The notes beneath the pieces were generated by a model. It had not been told where the DNA came from and made no database searches. It was given only the letters and a program-made list of their open reading frames with translations. From Streptomyces sp. PH10-H1 (lineage in GTDB: Bacteria; Actinomycetota; Actinomycetes; Streptomycetales; Streptomycetaceae): 64,000 nt of DNA. Each line of letters opens with the position of its first letter. Position 1 is the stretch's first letter. The stretch covers positions 1 through 64,000 of the forward strand of contig NZ_JASISZ010000020.1 of the NCBI RefSeq assembly GCF_030063355.1. Direction: 5' to 3'. The position numbers were made by a program, and so were the translations under genes. Positions 9,719-18,759 of the stretch are shown here, in pieces.

Positions 9719-10777
9719 ATGACCCGTACAGGTCGTGATGGGCTGGGTGACTACCAACCGGGCCTGCACCCCGCCGGATTCGACGCCGCGCTGCACACCG
9801 CCGTGCAAGAAGTTCAAACCGGGCGATGGATGAGCATGCGGGACCTCTTAGCCGCTACCGGCGCGAACTGGGCGTTGCGTACCGCTCGATCGCAGGTACT
9901 GGCCTCCGCCGCGGTGCGCTCACATGCCGTCCGCGAATGGATCAAGGAGGAGCCCCGCAGCGTCGATGCCTCGATGATGCGAGCCCGCGTGGGCACCGAG
10001 GCGGTGCTCCGCGCGCAGCGGGCAGGTAAGGACGCGCGCGTCATCGAAGGGGCCGCTCTGCAGGCGCGTGATGCTGCACTGGCCGCTGCGCGGGCATACC
10101 CGCAGGATCCGGTTCCCTGGGTGTGCCTGCTCGCCCAGGCCCACGTTGATCTGCGTCAGGCCCGTGCGGAAAACCGCCGGCCGGCGCCTGATCCCATGCT
10201 CGCACCCGGTCCGTGGGATGCGATGCGTCAGGCATGCGAGCGTGACCCGTTCAATCGAGAGGCCCACCATCGGATGCTGACCTTCCTCCTGCACGCGCGG
10301 TCCGGTGGCGCGGGGGAGGGGGTGAACTTCGCCTACTGGGTGAGGCAGCGAGTGCACATCAACGACCACACCCCCCTCTCCGTCCTGCCGCTGTATGCCT
10401 ACGCCGAGTACTTCGAGCGCCATCGATCCCAACGCACACGCTCCATAGGCCACCTCCAGTGGAGCACCGAGCCCGCAATCACGGACACCGAACGGGCCCT
10501 GCACTGGTTCCACAAGTGTGACCAGACCTACGCCTCGCCTCTGGACCTCAATCACCTCGCCCACGCACTGTGGGCCGGCTGCCGGTATGCCGAAGGCGGC
10601 GAAGTTTTCAAGGCATTGGGCCCCCACATGACGCCAAAGCCGTGGACGCTCGTCGCCCTGCGCACGCATGAGCCCCTCGACGCCCTCGAGGAGTTCCGCA
10701 AGGCCCGCCAGACGTGTCTGAGCTACGCCGACAGCGCCCAGCAAGCACGCGCCGGTCCGCCGCCGCAGCACCCCTGA
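9719..10777 (+). CDS. Helical-repeat hypothetical protein
   Basis: 352 residues. An N-terminal part (residues 1-90) is followed by Ala-rich helices resembling tetratricopeptide repeats (DAALAAARAYPQDPVPWVCL, ALHWFHKCDQTYASPLDLNH). A conserved-looking WDAMRQACERDPFNREAHHRM segment is typical of a Streptomyces orphan family. It lies 98 bases before the permease gene on the same strand, so co-transcription is plausible. The function is unknown. Confidence 0.7.
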   Translation: MTRTGRDGLGDYQPGLHPAGFDAALHTAVQEVQTGRWMSMRDLLAATGANWALRTARSQVLASAAVRSHAVREWIKEEPRSVDASMMRARVGTEAVLRAQRAGKDARVIEGAALQARDAALAAARAYPQDPVPWVCLLAQAHVDLRQARAENRRPAPDPMLAPGPWDAMRQACERDPFNREAHHRMLTFLLHARSGGAGEGVNFAYWVRQRVHINDHTPLSVLPLYAYAEYFERHRSQRTRSIGHLQWSTEPAITDTERALHWFHKCDQTYASPLDLNHLAHALWAGCRYAEGGEVFKALGPHMTPKPWTLVALRTHEPLDALEEFRKARQTCLSYADSAQQARAGPPPQHP

Positions 10778-10875
10778 CCCGCACTTCCGCCGCGCCCGCG
10801 TCCCGCAGCGCCGGCTCCTGCACCTGGTGCCGCCGGTCACCCCCTGGAACAACCGCCCAATTTGGAGGCTTCACC

Positions 10876-12405
10876 GTGTCCCACACCACCCGTCCGCCCT
10901 CCGGCGCGGACTTGGACGACAACCAAACTCTCATTGATCTGGGCATCACACCCGTGCTGAACAGGCGCATGACACCGTTCGGGAACTTCGCCATCAGCTT
11001 CAGCGTCATCTCGGTGCTGTCCGGGTGCATGACGCTGTACGGGTTCGGCATGAACACCGGGGGACCGGCGGTCATGCTGTGGGGCTGGACCCTGGTCGGA
11101 GCCATGGTGCTGTTCGTCGGCGCCGGCCTGGCCGAAGTCACCTCCGCCTACCCCACCAGCGGTGCGCTCTTCGATATGGCTCAACGCCTCGGCGGCCCCC
11201 GCTGGGGCTGGTACACCGGCTTCTTGAACCTGCTGGGCCTGCTCGGTGCGATAGCAGGGATCGACTTCGGGGCCGCGCTATTCTGCGGCGCCTTCGCGAA
11301 CCTGCAGTGGGGATTCGCCCCCACACCGGGCAAGACCATGCTGATCTACCTGGGGATCCTGCTGCTGCACGCCGCCTTGAACCTCTTCGGTGTCCGCTTG
11401 GTGAGCCTGCTGAACACCGTGTCGGTGTGGTGGCACGTGGGCGGAGTGGCCCTCATCGTTGGCGCGCTGACAGTGGTCCCGGCCCACCACCAGAGCACCC
11501 ACTTCGTCTTCACCCACTTCGCCAACGGAACCGGCTGGTCCTCGCACTGGTACGTGGTCGCGCTGGGGCTGCTGCTGGCGCAGTACACCTTCTGCGGCTA
11601 CGACGCGTCGGCGCACCTGTCGGAGGAGACCGAGAAGGCACAGACCAGCGCACCCAAGGGGATCATCCAGGCCATCCTGTGGTCCTGGGTCGCGGGATTC
11701 GTACTCCTGGCGGGCCTGACCTACGCGATCCATGACTATGCCGGCACCCTGAGCACGCCCACGGGGGTGCCCCCGGCACAGATCTTCCTCGACGCCCTCG
11801 GATCGTCCGGCGCCAGGCTTCTGATGCTGGTGGTGATCGTCGCGCAACTGTTCTGCGGGAACGCCGCCGTCGCGGCCTGCAGCCGCATGGTCTTCGCGTT
11901 CTCCCGCAGCGGGGCGCTGCCCTACTCCCACCACTGGCGCCAGGTCTCACGACGCAACGGCACACCCAACCGCGCGGTGTGGCTGTCGGTTGCCGTCGCC
12001 GCGCTCCTGGCGCTGCCGGCGCTGTACAGCACCGTCGCCTACGGGGCGGTGACCGCGATCAACGTCATCGGGATCACCCCCGCCTACGCCATCCCGATCT
12101 ACCTGCGGCTGCGCGCCGGCGACCATTTCGCGCGCGGCCCGTGGCACCTGGGCCGAGCGAGCAGGTTGGTCGGCTGGATCGCGGTGGGGTGGGTGCTCAT
12201 CGTGACCGGGCTGTTCTGCCTGCCGCAGACCCGGCCGGAGACCGGATGGGTGTCGGTCGCCACGTTCAACTACGCTCCTGCGGCCCTGGCCGCGGTCCTG
12301 ATCCTGGCCCGGATCTGCTGGTGGATGCGCCACCGCGACGGATCCGACACCTTCACCGGCGCCTCCGAAACCGACATGTCCGAGTACACCGAGGAGATGG
12401 TGTGA
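10876..12405 (+). CDS. APC-family amino-acid/GABA-type permease
   Basis: 509 residues from GTG 10876, chosen because GGAGG lies eight bases upstream. About twelve hydrophobic segments are present. The family signature region (WGWTLVGAMVLFVGAGLAEV, then SAYPTSGALFDMA) matches the GABA/choline/polyamine branch of the APC superfamily. It should import an amino acid or amine across the cytoplasmic membrane. The stop overlaps the ligase gene start at 12402, which couples uptake with an amine-glutamylating type of enzyme. Confidence 0.9.
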   Translation: MSHTTRPPSGADLDDNQTLIDLGITPVLNRRMTPFGNFAISFSVISVLSGCMTLYGFGMNTGGPAVMLWGWTLVGAMVLFVGAGLAEVTSAYPTSGALFDMAQRLGGPRWGWYTGFLNLLGLLGAIAGIDFGAALFCGAFANLQWGFAPTPGKTMLIYLGILLLHAALNLFGVRLVSLLNTVSVWWHVGGVALIVGALTVVPAHHQSTHFVFTHFANGTGWSSHWYVVALGLLLAQYTFCGYDASAHLSEETEKAQTSAPKGIIQAILWSWVAGFVLLAGLTYAIHDYAGTLSTPTGVPPAQIFLDALGSSGARLLMLVVIVAQLFCGNAAVAACSRMVFAFSRSGALPYSHHWRQVSRRNGTPNRAVWLSVAVAALLALPALYSTVAYGAVTAINVIGITPAYAIPIYLRLRAGDHFARGPWHLGRASRLVGWIAVGWVLIVTGLFCLPQTRPETGWVSVATFNYAPAALAAVLILARICWWMRHRDGSDTFTGASETDMSEYTEEMV

Positions 12406-13766
12406 CCTCCCACCACAACCTGCCGACCGGCCGACTGTCGCTGGACGAAGTGGTCACCCTCCTGGCTGCGGAGAACAACATTCCCAGACCGATGGTGCTG
12501 GTAGCGACACCGGACATGCAGGGCCGGCTCCAAGGCAAACGCGTGTCCCTTTCCTCCTTCGCGGAGAACGTGGTGGAGCACGGGATGGAAATGTGCGCCT
12601 ACGTGCTCGCCACTGACACCGACATGCGCACCCTGGACGGCTACGCGCTCACGTCGTGGGCCGACGGGTACGCAGACCTGCGGGTACGACCCGATATCAC
12701 CACCCTGCGGAACCTGGCCGGGTCCTGCCCGGAAATCCTGGTCTTCGCCGACCCGCAGGGCAGCGCCGCGCACGTCGCCCCACGCACCTTGCTGCGCCGA
12801 GAGCTCGACCTGCTCGAAGGACATGGTCTGCGGGTGGCGGTCGGCTTGGAGTCGGAATTCGTCCTCTACCACGGGACGCCGGAGACGGCGGTATCCACCT
12901 TGCTGCCTGCCGCTTCCCACAACCTCGACTACAGCCTCGACCACCCACCGGCGATCCGGGCGTTCCTGCGCGCACTCGAGCCGGCACTGACCGCGTCGGA
13001 CCTGCCCCTGGAAGCCACCAAGACGGAAGGCGGGCGCGGCCAGGTCGAAGTGACCTTCCGATACGGAGACGCGTTGGAGGCGGCCGACCAACATCTGATC
13101 TTCAAACGCCTCGTCCGGCATGCCGGGGAACAGACGGGACTTGCACCCACCTTCATGTCCACCCCGCAAACCGGGCTGGGCAGCGGACTACACGTCCACA
13201 TCAGCCTGTGGAACGGAGACCAGGCGACCATCACCAACGATGACCGCGGCCTGCTGCCCACAGGGCTTCACGCAGTGGCTGGCCTCCTTGAGGCGTTACC
13301 CCAGCTGATGCCGCTGATGCTGCCGACCTCCAACTCCTACAAGCGCCTGCGTCGACATTCCTTCGCACCCACCACGAGCACCTGGGGGTGGGACAACCGC
13401 ACCTGCGCAGTGCGAGTGGTCGGTCGCGGCCGCGCCGGGCACTTGGAGGTGCGGGTGCCGGGTGCTGACGCGAACCCCTACCTGGCCCTGACCGCCATCG
13501 CGGCTGCCTGCCGCTACGGGCTGGAGAACGAACTTCAGCCACCGAAGCACACCCGGGGCAGCGCCTACGACACCACCGACAGCGCGACAGCCCTGCCGCG
13601 CACGCTCGACGCCGCTTTGGCAGCCTTCACCGCCAGCGACCTGGCCTCTGATCTCCTCGGACGGGCCGTGGTCACCCACTACGCCACCGCGACTCGCCAC
13701 GAGCTCGACGCACTGCAGGACGTCGTCACCGACGCCGAACGCAACCGCGGGTTCTCCCGTACCTAA
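12402..13766 (+). CDS. Glutamine-synthetase-family ligase (PuuA/FluG type)
   Basis: 454 residues from GTG 12402. Recognisable GS elements are VGLESEFVLY (metal-binding Glu), SGLHVHISLW, SNSYKRL, NRTCAVRV and LEVRVPGADANPYLALTA. The length and motifs fit the gamma-glutamylpolyamine or GlnA3/GlnT-type subfamily rather than primary GlnA. The reaction would be ATP-dependent glutamylation of an amine. Coupling to the permease suggests amine or polyamine uptake and detoxification, or a biosynthetic ligase. The substrate is not evident from sequence. Confidence 0.85.
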   Translation: MTSHHNLPTGRLSLDEVVTLLAAENNIPRPMVLVATPDMQGRLQGKRVSLSSFAENVVEHGMEMCAYVLATDTDMRTLDGYALTSWADGYADLRVRPDITTLRNLAGSCPEILVFADPQGSAAHVAPRTLLRRELDLLEGHGLRVAVGLESEFVLYHGTPETAVSTLLPAASHNLDYSLDHPPAIRAFLRALEPALTASDLPLEATKTEGGRGQVEVTFRYGDALEAADQHLIFKRLVRHAGEQTGLAPTFMSTPQTGLGSGLHVHISLWNGDQATITNDDRGLLPTGLHAVAGLLEALPQLMPLMLPTSNSYKRLRRHSFAPTTSTWGWDNRTCAVRVVGRGRAGHLEVRVPGADANPYLALTAIAAACRYGLENELQPPKHTRGSAYDTTDSATALPRTLDAALAAFTASDLASDLLGRAVVTHYATATRHELDALQDVVTDAERNRGFSRT

Positions 13767-13803
13767 TCACCCCCAGCCGACCTGAGCGGCCGTGGCGCCC
13801 CCG

Positions 13804-13831
13804 ACACCAACACCACACCACACCACACCAC
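13804..13831. repeat. CACAC-rich simple repeat
   Basis: Repeated ACCAC/CACAC units lie between the ligase gene and the next gene, just before the GGAAGG ribosome binding site (13834-13839). It may keep the leader of the downstream transcript unstructured. Confidence 0.4.
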
Positions 13832-13851
13832 CGGGAAGGTCCGATCTACCC

Positions 13852-14358
13852 ATGCCAAACCCTCACACCTGCCAGCAGCTCGGGGCCCCGCCTCCCATAA
13901 CGCCACCGTGCGATCGCAGCTGCCGACCGTCCGTGGACCACGTATCTGCCAGCGAGAGCCAAGCACTGGCGTCCATCCTTCTGTTCACCACGCCAGGCTC
14001 CCTGCGGGTAGGACCGCGATTCGAGGTGGTCCTTGTGCCCGACCACCACGCGCGCCAAGCCATCAACCTGCTCCGCGACCACGCTCTCGATCCGGTGGGG
14101 GGCGTCTTCAGCGTGGAGGACCGGTGGGGGTTCTTCGTCCCCAGCCGGTCCCAGGAACCTCCCTGGCCGGCTGCCACCACCTACTTGACCGAAGGCTCCT
14201 TCGTGACCGTCCCGCCCGCGCACTGGCAGTACACCGACGACCCGAACCGCCCCGGCTGGGTACGCCAACGCCCCGACGGCGGCCTGCTCACCGCGCCCCT
14301 GCTACTGCACCCCATCGTGGCCGCCATCAGCGACGAACGCCTGCAACCCTCCGCGTGA
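13852..14358 (+). CDS. Hypothetical protein, 168 aa
   Basis: The start is ATG 13852 with GGAAGG upstream. A disordered N-terminus of about 35 residues is followed by a compact alpha/beta domain. Visible segments are FEVVLVPDHHARQAINLLRD, GGVFSVEDRWGFFVP and YLTEGSFVTVPPAHWQYTDD. This architecture occurs in Streptomyces proteins sometimes annotated as bifunctional primase/polymerase N-terminal-like, but catalytic motifs are not evident. It is followed by a hairpin at 14365-14385. Confidence 0.6.
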   Translation: MPNPHTCQQLGAPPPITPPCDRSCRPSVDHVSASESQALASILLFTTPGSLRVGPRFEVVLVPDHHARQAINLLRDHALDPVGGVFSVEDRWGFFVPSRSQEPPWPAATTYLTEGSFVTVPPAHWQYTDDPNRPGWVRQRPDGGLLTAPLLLHPIVAAISDERLQPSA

Positions 14359-14364
14359 AAAGAC

Positions 14365-14385
14365 GGCCACCCGCATCGGGTGGCC
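14365..14385. terminator. Short hairpin between two small genes
   Basis: GGCCACCC (14365-14372) pairs with GGGTGGCC (14378-14385) across GCATC. It is preceded by AAAAGAC just after the upstream stop codon, so it looks like a terminator or attenuator between 14358 and 14406. Confidence 0.5.
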
Positions 14386-14405
14386 CCACAACCATCAGGA
14401 CAACC

Positions 14406-14594
14406 ATGGGCAACAACCAAAACCCGATGTCACCGGCCCCCGTCGATGCTGTGGTCGGAGCCTTCCGCAAGCTCCTGCGTGACTGCGGCCTCAGCGACAG
14501 AGTGATGCCCCCGTACAGCAGCCACATGGAAGCACTGCAGACGGCGAAGACCGCCCGGAAGCAACCAGCACATAACCTGGACGGTGAGGTGTGA
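14406..14594 (+). CDS. Small hypothetical protein, 62 aa
   Basis: It starts at ATG 14406 (MGNNQNPMSPAPVDAVVGAF) and is mostly helical and charged, without a membrane segment. Its stop TGA overlaps the GTG start of the next gene (14591-14594). The coupling is the main support. The function is unknown. Confidence 0.5.
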   Translation: MGNNQNPMSPAPVDAVVGAFRKLLRDCGLSDRVMPPYSSHMEALQTAKTARKQPAHNLDGEV

Positions 14595-15331
14595 CGCCAC
14601 TCGGCCTCCAATCCGTCGCGCCAGCAATCGCAGATCAACCAGCCGCCAGCCCTCCACACGCCCGCGCACGGATGCGCGGGCCGTGGGGTGTCACCGATCT
14701 GGACGCGGCAACCGACGCCGCGGCCCAGTCCGCCCGCCGCCTGAGTGCGCTCCTAGCTCCCGCGATTCCATACCGGATGTCTTGGGAGCGCTATGACGAC
14801 GCACTGGACCTGCTGGCCGCCGCCATCGCCGGGCGAGGCCCGGTCGCGTGTGTCGTCGCCGTGCCCGGCGCCAGCGACGCCGCCCAGGCGCTCGCCGCTC
14901 GCCTGACAGTTCCTTCCCACCCGTGGGCGGCCGGCGACGAGCTGCGTGACAAGCAGGACCAACCGCCCCTCGCGCTAACGGGCCGAGTGTTGCTGTTCGC
15001 ATCCATCATCCGCGCTCACGTCCTCGAAACCGCAGCCGCCGATCTGAGAGCCGCGCTCGGCCCCAGGTCCCGCGTCGAGACGGCCACCTTGGTTTTGCGC
15101 AGCCGGCTCGGACCAGCGCCGAATTGGTGGGCATGGACGATTACCGGGTCTCCCGTCTACTTCCCGGCGCACCCAATTCCCCCAGGCATGGAGATCCGCA
15201 ACTTCCCTTACCTCCCGGGAGTCCACGCATCAAGTACCTTCGCAGGCGCATTCGCCAGCACCGGATGCGTACTCGAGGCGGCCCCGCCAGCCGTGTTCCA
15301 TGAGGCCGCCGATGCAACGTCGCCTACATGA
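14591..15331 (+). CDS. Degenerate phosphoribosyltransferase-like protein
   Basis: 246 residues. The layout follows type I PRTases: VACVVAVPGASDAAQALAARL resembles the PPi loop/strand region, GRVLLFASIIRAHVLETAAA sits where the PRPP-binding motif (hydrophobic-DD-x-x-TG-x-T) should be, and WWAWTITGSPVYFPA matches the family's C-terminal W-x-x-FPWE region. The acidic pair and the TG of the PRPP motif are missing, so catalysis is doubtful. The true PRTase at 19966 keeps them. It may be a regulatory or partner subunit; this is inference. Confidence 0.55.
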   Translation: MTPLGLQSVAPAIADQPAASPPHARARMRGPWGVTDLDAATDAAAQSARRLSALLAPAIPYRMSWERYDDALDLLAAAIAGRGPVACVVAVPGASDAAQALAARLTVPSHPWAAGDELRDKQDQPPLALTGRVLLFASIIRAHVLETAAADLRAALGPRSRVETATLVLRSRLGPAPNWWAWTITGSPVYFPAHPIPPGMEIRNFPYLPGVHASSTFAGAFASTGCVLEAAPPAVFHEAADATSPT

Positions 15332-15479
15332 GGAGCCCCGGAAGCGGCCGCCCACGGACCCGCTACGCAGCACGCTCCGCGACGTTCTGGGCTGCCTTGG
15401 TGTTATCGCGGTGGCTGTCCTGGTCTCGCTCCTCATCGTCTACTTGGCGGGCGCTCCTTCGCGCGCCACATCGGGGTGA
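15312..15479 (+). CDS. Small single-pass membrane protein, 55 aa
   Basis: ATG 15312 has GAGG upstream, and the frame overlaps the end of the preceding gene by 20 bases. A basic N-terminus (MQRRLHEEPRKRPPT) leads into one strong transmembrane helix (VLGCLGVIAVAVLVSLLIVY) and a short tail. It is below the usual length cutoff but has a convincing positive-inside pattern. The role is unknown. Confidence 0.6.
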   Translation: MQRRLHEEPRKRPPTDPLRSTLRDVLGCLGVIAVAVLVSLLIVYLAGAPSRATSG

Positions 15480-15699
15480 CGGTCGGGTGCCATCTCCCCA
15501 CCAAGGGGTATGTGCTGTGACGGCTCGTGATGCCACCCCGGCCGCCTCCCAGAGCCTCCAGAGATCGTCGCGGTGCGAGACCGGCACCAACTGCTGCCTT
15601 TGTAGCGCTCCCTGGGGCCGGCTCGAAGCGCGCATCGTTCCGGCAGGCAGCTCGACGCGCCCCCTACTGTGGCCGTTGCCTTCAGGTTCTGCTGAACGG

Positions 15700-17103
15700 C
15701 TACGCAGCAGTTCCGTCCGGGTGGATCGGGGCCGGCAGGGTACGCAAGCGCTCGGTGAGTTCGGCGGCCCGGCTCGTAGAACTGTCGAGCAGGCGTCCGA
15801 GCCGGGCCAGGCGATGCCGCGAGGTGGCTCGCAGCCGCGGTGGTGGGATGAGGTCGAGGACGCTGAGCGCGCGGTCGGCCGCCTGCTCGGGGGTGTCTCG
15901 GGCTTCGGCGAGAGCGAGTACCAAGGTGGCGGCCACCCATCCTGGGGTCTCGGCTGGTGCGCAGGCGATGGACTGGCGGGCGACGTCGGCGGCGAGGTCC
16001 CAGCGCTCGAGCGTCAGGTACGCCTCGGCCACGTGGAGGCGGTGCTCGGCGCGGTCGTATCCGAAGCGACCGGGCAGTTCCATGCCGGATGCCATGATTG
16101 CGTCGCTCTCCGCGATGACGTCGTCGGCCTCCGCTGCCTGGTGAAGGGCGGCGAGAGTGGGGAGCAGCGCCCAGCCCAGAAGTTGGGCGCGGCGCAGACC
16201 GGCGGGCGCGTGCTGCAATCCGTAGTCCGCGTGTTCGCGTGCGTGCTCCCAGTCCTGCCGGGCTGCGGCGACCATGGAGAGCGCTCCGCTCGCCCAGGCG
16301 GTCAGCGCCGACTCACCGGTGGATTCGCCGAACGTGCAGGCGAGGGTGAGGTGCGCACGGGCACCCGTGCGGTCGTCCAGGTGGTGGCACAGGTTCCCGA
16401 GGAGGGCGGAGAGCCAACCGACTTGGCGGCGGAGGCTCCGAGAGATGGCAGGTTCAGCGGCTGCGATGGCGTTGGACAGCAGGTTTCGGGTTGCCCGGAC
16501 CTCGGCGAAAAGGACGGCCGGGGGGTGTTTGCTGTAGTTGAGGGCGTAGTGCTCCACCGCCGCCTCGGCCAGGGCGACGAGGGCAGGGGAGCCGCCAGGC
16601 GTGTCCTGGACGGCCCATTGGACGGATTCGCGGATGGCGGGCAGCCCGCTGGCGGTCGTCATGGTTCCCTTTCGGCCGGTGAACGTCTCCTCGCGCTGTT
16701 GACCGTAGTGGAGGGAGGGCGGGGACGCGCAGGTGTGGCACCACAGGCAGCGTGTCTCCAGGCCGAGCTGATCGGGGCGGGCCCCATACGCTCGGGAGAT
16801 CATCAGCCGGTACTCGTCACCGGGCTCTTCCCGCCCGTGCTCGTAGCGGCAAAGCATGGCCGGCGTCAGGCCCGGCGGCCGGAGTCCGTCCGCCCGGTAG
16901 GCGGCGGCTACCTCGCGAATCGCCTGGGGCCGCGACCAACCCAACGCGAGACGCCACGCTTCCAGAGCCGTGAGCTCGCAGAGCGCCATTCGCAGGGTGG
17001 AAACGATCCGCTCTTGAGGGTGCCCCTCGCGCTGGCACTGTGCACGGATCCGGGAAGCCTCGCGCTGGATCGCCGCGCGACGGCTACGGGTAACGACGTC
17101 CAC
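15700..17103 (-). CDS. XRE/TPR-type transcriptional regulator
   Basis: About 467 residues from GTG 17103. An N-terminal helix-turn-helix region (residues about 40-85, GWSRPQAIREVAAAYRADGL ... AMLCRYEHGREEPGDEYRLM) contains the typical RYE-x-G turn. A C-x-x-C pair (CLWCHTC) follows, then about 330 residues of TPR-like helices. It is divergent from the 7-deazaguanine cluster, 289 bases from queC, which makes it the best candidate for the pathway regulator. The very long plus-strand frame across it is a shadow. Confidence 0.8.
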   Translation of the reverse strand: MDVVTRSRRAAIQREASRIRAQCQREGHPQERIVSTLRMALCELTALEAWRLALGWSRPQAIREVAAAYRADGLRPPGLTPAMLCRYEHGREEPGDEYRLMISRAYGARPDQLGLETRCLWCHTCASPPSLHYGQQREETFTGRKGTMTTASGLPAIRESVQWAVQDTPGGSPALVALAEAAVEHYALNYSKHPPAVLFAEVRATRNLLSNAIAAAEPAISRSLRRQVGWLSALLGNLCHHLDDRTGARAHLTLACTFGESTGESALTAWASGALSMVAAARQDWEHAREHADYGLQHAPAGLRRAQLLGWALLPTLAALHQAAEADDVIAESDAIMASGMELPGRFGYDRAEHRLHVAEAYLTLERWDLAADVARQSIACAPAETPGWVAATLVLALAEARDTPEQAADRALSVLDLIPPPRLRATSRHRLARLGRLLDSSTSRAAELTERLRTLPAPIHPDGTAA

Positions 17104-17392
17104 TGCCAACCTCCCGCCGCTCAGCCGGGTCCCTGGGACACACCGTTCCACGGCAGCGGCAGGACGGGCATTGCGCGGCCCAGTCAATGTTCCTACAGAA
17201 GCGCGGCAATGACGCCGAGTCGGCCGCGCAGGCATGGTGAGAGACAGCGCCTGCCGGCCCAGAACTTCCAGAAGGTTCGTCGGGCCGCGCGCGTCGTGGA
17301 CCGCGCGGGATCAGCCATCTACCGCTCCCTACGTGTCTCTCTCCAGTGGGTGAAGCGGCCCCGTCCTCAACATTCCTAGGGAGAACGATCAA
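17104..17392. promoter_or_regulatory. Divergent promoter region upstream of queC
   Basis: The region lies between the leftward regulator (start 17103) and the rightward queC (start 17393), so promoters for both should be here. No clear operator palindrome was found by eye. A weak AGGGAG ribosome binding site lies at about 17379-17384. Confidence 0.5.
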
Positions 17393-18103
17393 ATGACCAA
17401 GGCAGCTTCGAATCACGCGATGATCGTCGCCTCCGGGGGCATGGACAGCACAGTGACCGCGTATGAACTGCGCGCCAGGGGAAGCGAGGTCTCCCTGCTT
17501 TCGTTCGACTACGGTCAGCGTCATCGCGTGGAGCTGCAGCACGTGGCAAAGATCGCGGAGTTGCTCAGCGTTCAGCACGAGACCGTCGACCTATCGGGCT
17601 TCGGCCGCCTCCTCACGGGATCCGCCCTAACCGACCCGTCCATCGACGTGCCCGACGGCCACTACAGCGACCGGAGCATGCGCAGTACCGTCGTGCCGAA
17701 TCGCAACATGATCATGTTGGCGATCGCCGCCGGAGTTGCGGTCGCGCGCGGCGCCAGCATCGTTGCCTTCGGCGCGCACGCAGGGGATCACCCCATTTAC
17801 CCGGACTGCCGGCCAGCGTTCTTCGAACAGCTCGGCAAGGCCATCCACGTCGCCAATGAGGGCTTCCTCACTCCCGGGTTCCGGCTCGAAGCCCCATTCC
17901 TGCACCTGACGAAGACCGACATCGCACGCCGCGGATACGAGCTGAGCGTCCCCTTCGAGCTGACCTGGTCCTGCTACAAGGGCGGAAATGTGCACTGCGG
18001 TGCCTGCGGCACGTGCGTCGAGCGCAAGGAAGCTTTCACGCTCGCCGGCATCGCCGACCCGACTGAGTACGCGGACCGCGCGGAGCCGGAGGCCTCCCGG
18101 TGA
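17393..18103 (+). CDS. queC: 7-cyano-7-deazaguanine (preQ0) synthase QueC
   Basis: 236 residues. QueC converts 7-carboxy-7-deazaguanine to preQ0 with ATP and ammonia. The PP-loop SGGMDS is at residues 14-19. VVPNRNMIMLAIAAGVA is the family substrate region. The C-terminal CYKGGNVHCGACGTCVERK supplies the four zinc-binding cysteines. The length fits the family. It is the first gene of the cluster, and its stop overlaps the queD start (18100). It corresponds to ToyM in toyocamycin biosynthesis. Confidence 0.95.
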   Translation: MTKAASNHAMIVASGGMDSTVTAYELRARGSEVSLLSFDYGQRHRVELQHVAKIAELLSVQHETVDLSGFGRLLTGSALTDPSIDVPDGHYSDRSMRSTVVPNRNMIMLAIAAGVAVARGASIVAFGAHAGDHPIYPDCRPAFFEQLGKAIHVANEGFLTPGFRLEAPFLHLTKTDIARRGYELSVPFELTWSCYKGGNVHCGACGTCVERKEAFTLAGIADPTEYADRAEPEASR

Positions 18104-18759
18104 GCGGGCTGTGGCGAATCGGCAAGCTCTTCCGCTTCGAGGCGACCCGTGAGCTGGACGGCCAGGACGACGGGCACTCCTTCACCGTCGAAGCGGTGCT
18201 CTCCACGGATGCGCTGGACGACGTGGGCTTCGTGGTGGACTTCGGCCGCCTGGCGCCGCTGAAGGAACACATCGGCGCCGCCCTTGACCATCAGTTCCTC
18301 AACAACCGTGTCCCCGATGCCAGCGATGCCGGTCTGGCCGCCTACCTGGCCGAATGGGCGCGCGCGAACCTCGCGGCTGACATCGGGGCCGCTCTGACAG
18401 AGGTGCGCACACGCACCGGCCGGCCTGCGGTGCCGACCGACGGGTTCGCCGTCAGGTTCGAGGCCACCCACCAGCTCGACGGGCTGCCCGCCGGGCATCA
18501 GTGCGGGCGGCGACACGGCCACTCCTACCTCGTGACGGCGTCCGGCGCTGACGGCGGGCCCGCCGTGGTCCCGAAGGAACTGCGTCGGTACATCGAGGAC
18601 TTCCTGGACGGCACGGTCCTCAACAAGACGGTGCCGTTCAACCCGACCTCCGAGCTCCTGTCGGCGTACCTCCTGGAGCAGTACGCGGATGGGCCGGCCG
18701 CGATCCGGGTCTCGGAGACGGAGACCAGCTGGGCGGAGTACACGAGGTGGGCGGCGTGA
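18100..18759 (+). CDS. queD: Tandem-domain QueD-like 6-carboxytetrahydropterin synthase
   Basis: 219 residues, nearly twice the usual QueD length of about 120, because two T-fold QueD domains are fused. The C-terminal domain (about 115-219) has the zinc histidines H124, H139 and H141, the catalytic C135 (GHQCGRRHGHSY) and the pterin-anchoring E206 (VSETETS). It has lost the Asp-His pair, reading FLDGTVLN. The N-terminal domain (1-105) has lost zinc ligands, cysteine and Glu but keeps the pair (ALDHQFLN, D63-H64). The halves are complementary. The enzyme converts dihydroneopterin triphosphate to CPH4, feeding QueE. Stop-start overlaps occur on both sides. Confidence 0.9.
   Translation: MSGLWRIGKLFRFEATRELDGQDDGHSFTVEAVLSTDALDDVGFVVDFGRLAPLKEHIGAALDHQFLNNRVPDASDAGLAAYLAEWARANLAADIGAALTEVRTRTGRPAVPTDGFAVRFEATHQLDGLPAGHQCGRRHGHSYLVTASGADGGPAVVPKELRRYIEDFLDGTVLNKTVPFNPTSELLSAYLLEQYADGPAAIRVSETETSWAEYTRWAA

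Noticed and set aside
15328..17379. 683-codon open frame on the plus strand
   Set aside because: It is the complement shadow of the regulator on the minus strand (15700-17103), whose translation contains a real HTH and TPR-like helices. The plus translation is Gly/Arg/Val-rich without motifs.
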